From Bradyrhizobium diazoefficiens (GTDB lineage: Bacteria; Pseudomonadota; Alphaproteobacteria; Rhizobiales; Xanthobacteraceae): a stretch of DNA of 64,000 nucleotides. Positions 8,993 to 17,458 of the stretch are shown here, piece after piece; position 1 is the stretch's first letter; each line of letters begins with the position of its first letter. The DNA is taken from positions 1,364,001 to 1,428,000 of the forward strand of contig NZ_CP067041.1 in the NCBI RefSeq assembly GCF_016599855.1, written 5' to 3'. The position numbers and the translations under genes are program-made. The notes under the pieces are model-generated. The model saw only the letters and a program-made list of their open reading frames with translations, was not told the DNA's origin and did no database searches.

Positions 8993-9910
8993 CTAAGCGG
9001 ACGGCTCCTTGGCGGCCTTTATGCGCATCGAGCTCAATCGACCATCGGTGCTGACGGGCACCTCGCCGGCGACGGTGGCGCGGCGAACGACACGACGCTG
9101 GTCGCCGTAATCCCTGACCGCATAATGTTGCGTGGCGCGGTTGTCCCAGATCGCCACATCGCCCACCTTCCAACTCCACCGCACGGTGTTTTCAGGCGCG
9201 GTGATATGGGACTGGAAAAGGGTAAATAGCCTCTGGCCATCATATTTCGGGATGCCAACCAAGCGTTGCACCACGTCGCCGAGCACCAGCGCGCGTTCTC
9301 CGGTTTCGGGATGGACACGCACGACGGGATGCTCGGTCTCATAGACCGTCCTGGCGAACACCTCGTCGAGATGCTTTTTGTCGGCCTCGCTGTTGGCCAT
9401 GACGGAGTAGTCGAACGCATTGCTGTGAACCGCCCAGAGTTCGTCGGCAAGCCGTTGCAGCGGCGCGGAGAGATCCAGATAAGCGGTCGCGGTGTTTGAC
9501 CAGATCGTATCGCCGCCAAATTGCGGGATCACAACGCCTCGGAGGACCGCGATTTTAGGATAAGCCTCGAAGAAGGTCCCGTCGCTGTGCCAGAGGTCGG
9601 CTCGGCGAGGGGGGCGCGCGGAATCAAGCTCGATCATCGATACCGTTCCCTCGATGGCACCGAGTATCGGATACGCCATAAGCGTTCCGAAACGAAGGGA
9701 AAAGCGCTCCTGCTCTGCGTTCTCGAGATGGCCCTGATCGCGAAAGAAGAGAACCTTGTGCTCGAGGAGCAGGCTGTTGATCGCGGTAATCGTCTCCGCC
9801 GGCAAATCGCCGGACAGCTTGATGTTCTTGATTTCAGCGCCGATCCGCGCCGCGCGCTTTGCGATATCGGCTTGCGGAATGATACTGTCGATCGAGGATA
9901 TCTTTGTCAT
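8993..9910 (-). CDS. TauD/TfdA-family Fe(II)/2-oxoglutarate dioxygenase
   Basis: A 305-residue non-haem iron dioxygenase of the TauD/TfdA family. The iron-binding triad is visible: WHSDGTF (HxD) and the distal histidine in ATQHYAVRDYG; the 2-oxoglutarate-binding arginine is in RRVVRRATV. The start at 9910 is preceded by GGGAG at good spacing; the frame extends upstream to 10171, but an earlier start lacks such a site. Family members hydroxylate sulfonates, phenoxy-acids, carnitine precursors and other small acids; the substrate here cannot be read from sequence. It is on the same strand as the porin, 301 bases upstream of it. No sigma-54 promoter was found for it. Confidence 0.9.
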   Translation of the reverse strand: MTKISSIDSIIPQADIAKRAARIGAEIKNIKLSGDLPAETITAINSLLLEHKVLFFRDQGHLENAEQERFSLRFGTLMAYPILGAIEGTVSMIELDSARPPRRADLWHSDGTFFEAYPKIAVLRGVVIPQFGGDTIWSNTATAYLDLSAPLQRLADELWAVHSNAFDYSVMANSEADKKHLDEVFARTVYETEHPVVRVHPETGERALVLGDVVQRLVGIPKYDGQRLFTLFQSHITAPENTVRWSWKVGDVAIWDNRATQHYAVRDYGDQRRVVRRATVAGEVPVSTDGRLSSMRIKAAKEPSA

Positions 9911-10721
9911 GCTGGCATTCTCCCGAAAACGCATCTGTTCGCAAAACCAACCTTTTGGGCCGGGAAGCGAATGAGTAAGTCGCAGAATCGGACGGCACGT
10001 GCAGGCGGCATCAAATTCCGCTGCTATAGACCCGTTGCTGCGCGCTTCGCGCGATATCAACGAGATCACGTTTAACCTACACGACGCTGATTTTCCTGCC
10101 GTTTGACATGCCGGGTCACCTCGAACAATTGCGAAGATTGGTAGTTGACCGAGACGCAAGCCTATCCACATTCACGCGAGATCGACGACGGAAATGCTGC
10201 TGTCAGGCTCGTTGTATCCCCATGGGCCATGACTCAACAGGCGGGCGGTAGAAGCTGAGGATCTCATTGTATTGCGTCGCCGCTGGTGTTTGACGATGTT
10301 GCATTGGCGCAAGGTGCGATACTGCGCCATTCCTGGCGAATATTGTCTTCGTTAGGTGCGTGTAGAGCGAGTACCACGAGCAAGCATTGCCGACACAAGG
10401 GTGTTTCTCGATCGCGTGCTATTCCTTCGAGAAAGTCAAATGCATGCGGCGGTGAGCCGGATCATGCAGGCGCCGCACAAGAACCGCAGATTCAGTTTTT
10501 GATGGTTCGGATCTCCTTCTGACCCCGATCGTTGGATGATGTTCAACACCAGCCAAAGCGAGGTCGGTTCGGAACGGAACGGGCGCGACTTGCGACAACG
10601 CCGGTTGTTGACCGCCGCAACCGGCCCTCGTGCGCGCGCAAATCGAATTGCGATGCGGTTTCTATTGGGGGCAGCGTCGCCCATATCGCGCTCGCGAACG
10701 ACGCGGCCTCAACTCAGAAAA
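9911..10721. other. Intergenic, no gene recognised
   Basis: Upstream region of the dioxygenase gene. Short open frames exist on both strands but none shows a family resemblance, and no GG-N10-GC promoter was found for the dioxygenase. Confidence 0.5.
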
Positions 10722-10754
10722 AAGGCCCGCACGGCGGAGCCCCGCGCGGGCCTT
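10722..10754 (-). terminator. Rho-independent terminator (minus strand)
   Basis: AAGGCCCGC and GCGGGCCTT form a perfect 9-bp stem. On the minus strand the stem is followed directly by a run of T. It is placed to end transcription coming from the minus-strand sigma-54 promoter at 11281-11297. Confidence 0.75.
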
Positions 10755-10934
10755 CCTGGAATCGGTCAATCTGGTTACCTCCGCCAGTCTGGACCGATCC
10801 AAGCTCGAAGGGACGAAAGGCCTGCAAAAGCTGGACGTCGTCAGGCGGTGCAGGAGTTCTGCATCTTCCTATGCCCGAAGCCGAGAGAATAGCTAAGGAC
10901 GGCGGCGATTTAGCTGGGCGCCTGACAATCCGCT

Positions 10935-11225
10935 TTAGAGTATGAGATGGAGAGGATGAATTGGCTCCCATGACAGGAATGGATCGGTGAAGCGACTGAG
11001 AAGGGACCACGCCAGCTTCGCAAATGGGGTGCGCTGGCGGCTGTCGCTGTTCGCTTCTTGGCCGAATAGTCCAATGACCGTGTCGCGTTCGTGATGGGAC
11101 GTCGAATTCAACCCGCCGTGAGCTTCGAAGTCGCGCGGCTTTGTGGCCACACCTTCGCATCGACCGATGAGGAGGAGGGCCTCGATCTCCAGCGGCTTGG
11201 TGGCGTCGTGCTTGGCTGCAGTCAT
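10935..11225 (-). pseudogene. Shortened, diverged copy of the sigma-54-driven gene at 17459-18049
   Basis: From the ATG at 11225 a 96-residue frame runs to 10935. Its first 40 residues (MTAAKHDATKPLEIEALLLI, later GVATKPRDFE) align with the start of the 196-residue protein encoded at 17459-18049 (MTAIENTALGRLDKEGRLLN, later GETAKPGRFG); after that the protein similarity fades, although the DNA still shows patches of match. The promoter (identical 16-base core) and further upstream DNA are duplicated too, with the same spacing. It reads as a truncated copy that still has a promoter and a terminator (10722-10754). It may be translated, so pseudogene status is an inference. No function is known for the full-length relative. 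Confidence 0.6.
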
Positions 11226-11280
11226 GAGAATGATCCCTCTAGCTAAGACAATGCCCCCCGTTTTGGTGGCGCGATACGCG

Positions 11281-11297
11281 ATGCAAATTGCTTGCCG
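11281..11297 (-). promoter_or_regulatory. Sigma-54 promoter for the diverged gene copy
   Basis: On the minus strand the sequence CGGCAAGCAATTTGCA has GG and GC separated by exactly 10 bases, the -24/-12 pattern. The same 16 bases occur at 18105-18120. It lies about 60 bases before the ATG at 11225. No TGT-N10-ACA site was found upstream of this copy. Confidence 0.7.
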
Positions 11298-11529
11298 AAT
11301 GGAATGTGCCGCTTGACCGGCATACCAAAAAAGGGCGCGCGAGCTATCGCAACGCCTCGTAAGTCCTCCGTCAGGAACCCTATAGCGTGCCCTGCGGTAA
11401 CCGAGGCGAGAATGAGAAGCGTACGTATTGTGACATGCGAGAAGAATTTGCACGGCCACTTCTTGTCTGAGAGGGGAGAGGACTTTCAGACTCTAACCCT
11501 CAGACAAGAGGCGTTCGGATCGCTCAGGT

Positions 11530-11645
11530 CAGCCCTGTCCTTCCGACGCATGATCGAGGATATGACCGTCCGCAATTTGCCGCCGCCAAATCAGAATGCC
11601 CAGGGGTCGTTGAGACGCCAAGACGTGCTCACTCAGAGCCTGTAA
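11530..11645 (+). pseudogene. Possible tyrosine recombinase N-terminal fragment
   Basis: The plus-strand frame encodes RRMIEDMTVRNLPPPNQNAQ before stopping at 11645. This resembles the SAM-like N-terminal domain of site-specific integrases and transposases (typical LRQRMIEDMxVRNLSPxTQ). The catalytic domain is absent. If correct, it is a scar of an integrated element. The match is short and uncertain. Confidence 0.35.
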
Positions 11646-12211
11646 CAACCGCGTTACGGGCACCGGAAGGAACGCCTTGCGCCCCAGTCAACTACTAACC
11701 TTAGCAATTGATCGTTTCGGCGCACACATGGCAATCGTGGCGGCATGACGCTGCGCATGTCATGCGTCGAGGAAATCGGAATGCAATTGAGGTCTGTGCG
11801 CGCGAACGAGCCTGATGGGCATGTTCACTGGCCGTCTGCAACGACAAGAGTTACTCCAAGCGCGATCGTTTCATTATCACGCAAAGCCATGATGGATGCT
11901 CGGTCGCGATTACCGAGCAGGCGCGCGACGCCCTGCTTTCCGATCACTGCGATCCCTCGAAGGAGAGGTCTTGCCGCGAGCAAGACGCTATGTGTGAGAA
12001 AATGCCGAAGCCGTATGGTGGAAGAGGCGGGGCGTTCCCGGTCGGCCAAGAATGCCAGGCTTGCAGATCCGACCAACTTGGGCTGTTGGCGTCGAGCGTC
12101 TCGCTCCGCGAAGGAGTACCGACCGAGGACTGGCGATCTCTCGCGCCTTTGCGACGCTGCGGTTAATTCAGTAAGAGCCAGCTTGCGCGGTGAGCATGGC
12201 CGGATTGAGCT
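11646..12211. other. Intergenic, no gene recognised
   Basis: No convincing coding frame and no sigma-54 promoter were found in front of the ABC exporter. Confidence 0.4.
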
Positions 12212-14014
12212 ATGAGCGCCCCAGCTGACAAACGGCCTAGCGCGATGCACGCGGTGATTCCGTTCGTGTTGCGTCATTGGCTGCTCGAGCCCTACCGCGC
12301 CGTCATTGTGCTCGTCGGTTTTGTTGGTGGAGCGGCGGTCGACCTGTTCATGCCGATCTACTCCGGCCATCTCATCGACGCATTGACCTCAGGCCCTTAC
12401 GACCAGGCTACGCGACATGCGGTGCTGGTTGCCTTCGCAAGCATCGTCGCTCTCGGCTTGGCATCGATCACCTTGCGCCTGGTCGGTCTGCAAGGGATCG
12501 TGCCATTCACGCTCAAGACGATGTCGGACGTAGCGTGCGAGGCATTCATGCGCGTTCAGCGCTTCTCGACGGAGTGGCACGCCAACTCTTTCGCCGGCTC
12601 GACCGTGCGCGATATCACGCGCGGCATGTGGGCTGTCGAACAGATCAACAATACCATTATGATGGTGCTGCTGCCCTCATTCAGCGTGCTGCTCGGCTCG
12701 ATGATCCTGCTAGGGGTGCGCTGGACCTCGCTCGGCGTGGTGATCGCGCTCGGCGGGGTGCTCTATGTCGTGATGACCGCGCTGTTCTCGACGCGCTACA
12801 TCACGCCCGCTGCCCGTGTCTCCAATGCCTGGGACTCAAAGATCGGCGGTACGCTCGCGGATGCGCTGACCTGCAATGCGGTGGTAAAATCGTTTGGCGC
12901 AGACGCGCGCGAGAATGCGCGGCTCGCCCGCGTCATCGACCGCTGGCGGGTGCGCGTGCGGCGGAGCTTGCTGCGCTACAATTGCAGCGCGATATCGCAG
13001 CAGCTGCTGCTGCTGTGCCTGCGCACGTCGGTGATCGGGGTCTCGGTGCTGCTATGGATGTCGGGGTATGCCTCGCCCGGCGACGTCACCTATGTACTGA
13101 CAAGCTATTACGTCATCCACGCCTATTTGCGTGACGTCGGCATGCACATCAACATTCTGCAGCGGTCGGTCAACGATATGGAGGAGCTGGTTGCGATCCA
13201 TGGCGTGCCGATCGGGATCGAGGATGCACCGGATGCGGGCCCGATCCTGATCGAGGGCGGCGAGATCGCGTTCGACGACGTCACCTTCCACTATGGCGAC
13301 CATTGCGCACCACTCTATGATGGGTTGTCGGTCTGCATCCGCGCCGGCGAGCGCGTCGGCCTGGTCGGCCGCTCCGGCTCCGGCAAGACCACATTCGTCA
13401 AGCTGGTGCAACGGCTCTACGACGTCTCTGGCGGCCGCGTCCTGATCGACGGGCAGGACATCGCGCTAGTCACGCAGCAATCGCTGCGCAGCCAGATCGC
13501 AATCGTGCAGCAGGAGCCGATGCTGTTCCACCGCTCGCTTGCCGAGAACATCGCCTATGGCCAGCCCGGCGCCAGCCTGAAGGCAATCGAGCAGGCAGCG
13601 CGGCTTGCCAACGCGCACGACTTCATCCTGCGCCTTCCTAAGGGCTACGGCACCCTGGTCGGCGAACGCGGCGTCAAGCTCTCTGGCGGCGAGCGGCAGC
13701 GCGTGGCGCTGGCGCGCGCGTTCCTGGCCAATGCGCCGGTGCTGATCCTGGACGAGGCGACCGCGAGCCTCGATTCGGAGTCGGAAGCGCTGATCCAGCA
13801 GGCAATGGAGCGCCTGATGAAGGGACGGACCTCGATCGTGGTCGCGCACCGGCTGTCGACGGTGCGCGGCCTCGACCGTATCCTGGTGTTCGACCGCGGT
13901 CACATCGTCGAGCAAGGCACGCATCTTACACTGACCAAGCGGCCCGGCGGAATCTATCGCGGGCTATTCGAGAGACAGGTCACCGAGTTCAGCCACATCT
14001 CGCGGGCAGGCTAG
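12212..14014 (+). CDS. ABC transporter, fused permease and ATPase (exporter type)
   Basis: A 600-residue half-transporter. Residues about 1-320 form the six-helix membrane domain (for example YRAVIVLVGFVGGAAVDLF and MVLLPSFSVLLGSMILLGV). The ATPase domain has Walker A GRSGSGKTT (about residue 390), Q-loop IVQQEPMLF, signature LSGGERQRVALARA, Walker B VLILDEATASLD and the switch histidine in VAHRLST. This is the arrangement of homodimeric type IV exporters (MsbA/multidrug/peptide family). The cargo cannot be deduced. It stands alone on the plus strand between minus-strand genes; a link to nitrogen fixation is positional only. Confidence 0.9.
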   Translation: MSAPADKRPSAMHAVIPFVLRHWLLEPYRAVIVLVGFVGGAAVDLFMPIYSGHLIDALTSGPYDQATRHAVLVAFASIVALGLASITLRLVGLQGIVPFTLKTMSDVACEAFMRVQRFSTEWHANSFAGSTVRDITRGMWAVEQINNTIMMVLLPSFSVLLGSMILLGVRWTSLGVVIALGGVLYVVMTALFSTRYITPAARVSNAWDSKIGGTLADALTCNAVVKSFGADARENARLARVIDRWRVRVRRSLLRYNCSAISQQLLLLCLRTSVIGVSVLLWMSGYASPGDVTYVLTSYYVIHAYLRDVGMHINILQRSVNDMEELVAIHGVPIGIEDAPDAGPILIEGGEIAFDDVTFHYGDHCAPLYDGLSVCIRAGERVGLVGRSGSGKTTFVKLVQRLYDVSGGRVLIDGQDIALVTQQSLRSQIAIVQQEPMLFHRSLAENIAYGQPGASLKAIEQAARLANAHDFILRLPKGYGTLVGERGVKLSGGERQRVALARAFLANAPVLILDEATASLDSESEALIQQAMERLMKGRTSIVVAHRLSTVRGLDRILVFDRGHIVEQGTHLTLTKRPGGIYRGLFERQVTEFSHISRAG

Positions 14015-14543
14015 CGGCAGAGATCATAGAACTGATATCTCAATCGTTCGAGGCGACGTCGCTGGGCTGTTTAGCGGAACCGCAAAATCGCCGCGATGCT
14101 GGTCTCGTGATCGTCTCGAGCTGAGCTTCACGAAACTCGCGTATTCGCGCAGAGACAGCTGTTTCGCCGATGTAAGGATAAACCCGGCTGCCAGAATCGG
14201 GATGTGCTCCAGATCAGCGGTTTGGAGATGAAAGCGGCTCGCGATGGGACGGCCGCGGGCATGGCTGTCCATGAATCTTCGCGGACGGGTGCTTGCCTGT
14301 ATTGGAGCGTGTTCAGTTTGGCAAGTGCCGAGTGTTTTCGGTGTCAGAGCGGCGCGCGTAAGTCACTGGCGAGCGCGCGGGCGGGAGCAAGGCGATGCCC
14401 AGCCGAGAGCCAGGGCGATCATCGCAGGTCTCACCGGATTGATGACACAGCCGAGTTTCGAACCCAGCCCACTTGCACGAAGCAACCCACCACGGCGGCC
14501 GTTGCTAATGGTTGTCTTCCACAAATATCGGCCGCATGAGTTA
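14015..14543. other. Intergenic between convergent genes, nothing recognised
   Basis: About 530 bases between the ABC exporter and the HemN-like gene. Short frames only; no clear hairpin terminator was noticed. Confidence 0.5.
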
Positions 14544-15875
14544 CTAGGCTGAGCGGTCGAGATAAGCGTCGAATGCCGCAGCGACAGCGCGAAGCAAGAA
14601 GCGGTACTCCTGCCTCACGCGGATGAAGCCGCCTTCGATGTCCACGACCCCATCCTCGGCGAGCATCGGCAAGCGTTCAGCTGAATCAAGGAGGGGAACC
14701 GGATCAAAGCCAAAGGCCGCACAGATCGCCGGAACATCAGCCTCCAGGTCGCACATCAGCCGCTCGATGATGGCGGCCCGAACGCGGTCCTCGTTGCAGA
14801 GAGGATAGCCCTTTGACGCCGCTAGGCGGCCAGCTCGGATGTGCCGCGTGTAGGAACCCGTTGCAGCGTCGTTCTGGACGTAGCCGTCGTCGAGACGGCC
14901 GAGAGCCGAGACACCCAGGCCTATAACGGTTTTACACGTATCAGCCGAGTACCCCAACGAGTTGCGCCGCAAGCGACCGGTTCTCTGCGCCAATGCGAGT
15001 TCGTCGTCGGGCAAAGCGAAATGGTCGAGCCCGATTTGGCGGTAGCCGGCAGCAAGCAGCGTGCCGGCCACGGCCGCGGCCTGTTCGGCACGGGCAACCG
15101 TGTCCGGCAGCGCGGCCTCCTCGATCAGACGCTGATTCTTCTTGAAGGAGGGGACATGCGCGTAGCCGAAAACCGCAAGGCGGTCGGGGCGCATCGCCAC
15201 TGCCGTCTCCGCCGTCCCGACGCAGGACTGCACCGTCTGATGTGGCAGACCGTAGATGAGGTCGAAGTTGATGCGGTCTATTCCATTCCGGCGGAGATTT
15301 TCGATGGCACTCCCGGTTTCTGCTTCACTCTGGATCCGGTTGATAGTTTTTTGAACAACCGGATCGAAGCTCTGCACACCCAGGCTGGCGCGGTTGACAC
15401 CGGCCGCTCCGAGGGTTTCGGCCATTTCATCCGTGAACGTGCGCGGGTCGATCTCGACGGCGACCGCAGCCGGTTGGCTGAAAGTGAATCGGCGGCGCAG
15501 CAATTCCATCAGGGCCAGGAACTCGGCTGGCGCGATGAGGGTCGGCGTTCCGCCGCCGAAATGCACGTCGCTCACGGGCAGCGCATCCGGCGCTTGCGCA
15601 GCCACCAAGCGGATCTCCTCACGCAGCACCGCCAGATAGTTGAGGATCGGCGCATCCCGGCCAGTGCTGCTCCTCGGAAAGCCGCAATACCAGCAGATCG
15701 AGCGGCAGAACGGAACGTGGATATAGAGCGACACGGCATCATCCGTCGGCAGGCGCCTTAGCCATTCCTCACAATCCCTGGCGCCGACCGCCGCGGAGAA
15801 CTCCGGTACTGTTGGATAGATGGTGTACCAAGGCAGGCGGGCATCGTAATATTGCTTCAGAATTGAGGACTGCAA
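14544..15875 (-). CDS. HemN-like radical SAM protein (coproporphyrinogen dehydrogenase family)
   Basis: 443 residues of the HemN family, which makes protoporphyrinogen without oxygen; such enzymes support haem synthesis in nodules. The start region YYDARLPWYTIYPTVPEFSA is the HemN N-terminus, followed by SLYIHVPFC and GGGTPTLI. The cluster motif reads CRSICWYCGF: the CX3CX2C that binds the radical SAM [4Fe-4S] cluster is there, but the fourth cysteine of true HemN (CX3CX2CXC) is replaced by Phe, which is the HemW-type spacing. Coproporphyrinogen oxidase activity is therefore not certain. The chosen start is TTG at 15875 with AGGA upstream. It lies 107 bases behind the gene at 15983-16849 on the same strand and is probably cotranscribed with it. 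Confidence 0.85.
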   Translation of the reverse strand: MQSSILKQYYDARLPWYTIYPTVPEFSAAVGARDCEEWLRRLPTDDAVSLYIHVPFCRSICWYCGFPRSSTGRDAPILNYLAVLREEIRLVAAQAPDALPVSDVHFGGGTPTLIAPAEFLALMELLRRRFTFSQPAAVAVEIDPRTFTDEMAETLGAAGVNRASLGVQSFDPVVQKTINRIQSEAETGSAIENLRRNGIDRINFDLIYGLPHQTVQSCVGTAETAVAMRPDRLAVFGYAHVPSFKKNQRLIEEAALPDTVARAEQAAAVAGTLLAAGYRQIGLDHFALPDDELALAQRTGRLRRNSLGYSADTCKTVIGLGVSALGRLDDGYVQNDAATGSYTRHIRAGRLAASKGYPLCNEDRVRAAIIERLMCDLEADVPAICAAFGFDPVPLLDSAERLPMLAEDGVVDIEGGFIRVRQEYRFLLRAVAAAFDAYLDRSA

Positions 15876-15982
15876 CGTTCCTGCCCATGCTAGCTCACCC
15901 CGACCATTCGGAGCGGATTTTTGGCCCTCTCCAGAGGGTAAAATGACGCGTTTGAGGCGGCCGGTAGGGCAGCCAGTTACGC

Positions 15983-16849
15983 TTATCCCGATATCCCCGC
16001 TTCAATGACCAGGCCGAATCGCTGCGCCGCACCTCGAAGAACCGCACTTAACGTGGCGTTGGCGATTGCCCGGCCGCGGTCGTCGATGCCGGTCCATTGC
16101 GCCAGCACGCCGCGCGGGTCGATCTCGAGCAGCTTGACGCCAGGAGGAACCTCGGTCCCGTCGCGGACGATGCCGCGCAGCACGCCATCGCGCGGCGCCA
16201 TGGCGGGCACGCCGGAGACATGACCGAGCACGAGATCCTTCTCGACATGCGTTCCAATTGCGACCGATGTTCGCCAGGTGCCAACGAAGCTGGAATAGAC
16301 AAAACGTTTCGCGCCGAGATCACCGAGCCGGCTCGCAATCCCGTCCGCCGCATCCGTCCACCCGTCTCGCTGGACCAGGCCGATCCTGCCGGGCCGGGTT
16401 TCGATCGCGACATCGCAATTCGTGCTTCTGGAGAAGCCTGGCCCCAGACCTATTGTCAGTCCCGCGAGCCGCCGCAGGTCGGGCCTGATCCGGCGCTTCT
16501 GCAGACGTGCGTCGATCAGCACATCAATGCGGCGGACCGGCAACAGGTCGACAAGCCCGAGACGGGAGACGATCACCCGTCTTCGTCGGCCAGCGTCCCC
16601 GCGGATCGCCCTGAGAACCTGCATGGCCTCGTCGAGGCGCTCACCCACAATATCTTCGACCTGTGCGATCCCGGCGAACAGCGCGTCATGGAAGGCCATC
16701 CTGCGCCGGATCACAGGCGGATCTGGATCGTGCGACAGCACCACGCAAGTCCCGCCGCGCGCTAGCTGGACGGCGATTGCGGACGCAATCTCATTCGTGC
16801 CGAGGATAATCGCGAACAGTCGACCCTGATGATCAGTTCTTGAAGACAT
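15983..16849 (-). CDS. Molybdenum hydroxylase maturation-like protein (EF2563/YqeB family)
   Basis: A 288-residue protein resembling the EF2563/YqeB family linked to maturation of selenium-dependent molybdenum hydroxylases. The N-terminus (LFAIILGTNEIASAIAVQLA) has a Rossmann-like glycine pattern, followed by CVVLSHDPDPPVIRRRMAFH as in that family; the C-terminal half has GVPAMAPRDGVLRGIVRDGT and GVKLLEIDPRG. The start at 16849 has GAGG six bases upstream. A sigma-54 promoter (16933-16949) with a TGT-N10-ACA NifA site (17051-17066) precedes it, so it should be on in nitrogen-fixing cells. No molybdenum hydroxylase gene is in the window, so its client is unknown. Confidence 0.7.
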   Translation of the reverse strand: MSSRTDHQGRLFAIILGTNEIASAIAVQLARGGTCVVLSHDPDPPVIRRRMAFHDALFAGIAQVEDIVGERLDEAMQVLRAIRGDAGRRRRVIVSRLGLVDLLPVRRIDVLIDARLQKRRIRPDLRRLAGLTIGLGPGFSRSTNCDVAIETRPGRIGLVQRDGWTDAADGIASRLGDLGAKRFVYSSFVGTWRTSVAIGTHVEKDLVLGHVSGVPAMAPRDGVLRGIVRDGTEVPPGVKLLEIDPRGVLAQWTGIDDRGRAIANATLSAVLRGAAQRFGLVIEAGISG

Positions 16850-16932
16850 TTGGACCTCGAAGAGAAGTGTCCTCGCTGCAGCAAGCGCTGCCGACAACCT
16901 AGTTGCGCTGCACGATTACGGTGAGACACGTG

Positions 16933-16949
16933 AGCAAGAGCCGCGCCAA
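16933..16949 (-). promoter_or_regulatory. Sigma-54 promoter of the YqeB-like/hemN-like operon
   Basis: Minus strand reads TTGGCGCGGCTCTTGCT: GG-N10-GC with a good -24 block and a perfect TTGC at -12. The predicted transcript start lies about 70 bases before the ATG at 16849. A NifA-type site lies about 105 bases further upstream. Confidence 0.8.
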
Positions 16950-17050
16950 TCAACAGACGCCCGAGTACTGGTGCCGCGAATGACAGCAGGGCCGTTCAAT
17001 GTGAGTTATGTGCCGAAGCAAGCGAATGGCTTGTTGCAGAGCCGCAAACC

Positions 17051-17066
17051 TGTTTGGAAAAGCACA
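17051..17066. promoter_or_regulatory. NifA upstream activator site (TGT-N10-ACA)
   Basis: TGTTTGGAAAAGCACA is an exact TGT-N10-ACA match, about 105 bases upstream of the -24 element at 16947, the normal distance for NifA sites. Confidence 0.7.
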
Positions 17067-17458
17067 TCGCCTAGAAATCCCGAATGCATCCACGTTGGCT
17101 CTTCAGTTCGACCTCCTGCAGTGCGCCTGGGCGCGTGCATTTCCATCGTGTGATTGTTGACCCGAACGACAGCCGCAGGTCGTCGGCTGCCCGTGTGGTG
17201 TGCTGGGGCCAAGCCGTTCTTTGGCACCCTGAGTCTGGGATCGCCATCAATCCGGGGACGAACGCCAGCAGTTATTCATGGCCGACGGCATTTGGCTGAT
17301 GCGCGGCCAGGAAGCTCGCATCGAGCGCCGCACGCTCGCTGCGTTGAGACGCTGCAGCGCGCGCGGCTCACGCTACACGGCGATGGAAATGGAGCGCGAC
17401 ATCTGCTGACGGTTTGACCTGTCGAGGAGGGCGCCTTGGCCAGATCCGAACCCGTCGC
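17067..17458. other. Intergenic, no gene recognised
   Basis: About 390 bases after the gene at 17459-18049 and before the NifA site. No coding frame with family resemblance and no clear terminator were seen. Confidence 0.5.

Noticed and set aside
11825..12370. 181-codon minus-strand frame and overlapping plus-strand frames before the ABC exporter
   Set aside because: No family resemblance, no ribosome-binding site, and overlap with the exporter start.
14841..15761. 306-codon plus-strand frame opposite the HemN-like gene
   Set aside because: It is the shadow of a clear radical SAM protein.
15872..15885. GG-N10-GC pattern in front of the HemN-like gene (minus strand)
   Set aside because: The -12 element overlaps the only plausible start codon at 15875, so it cannot serve this gene; probably chance.
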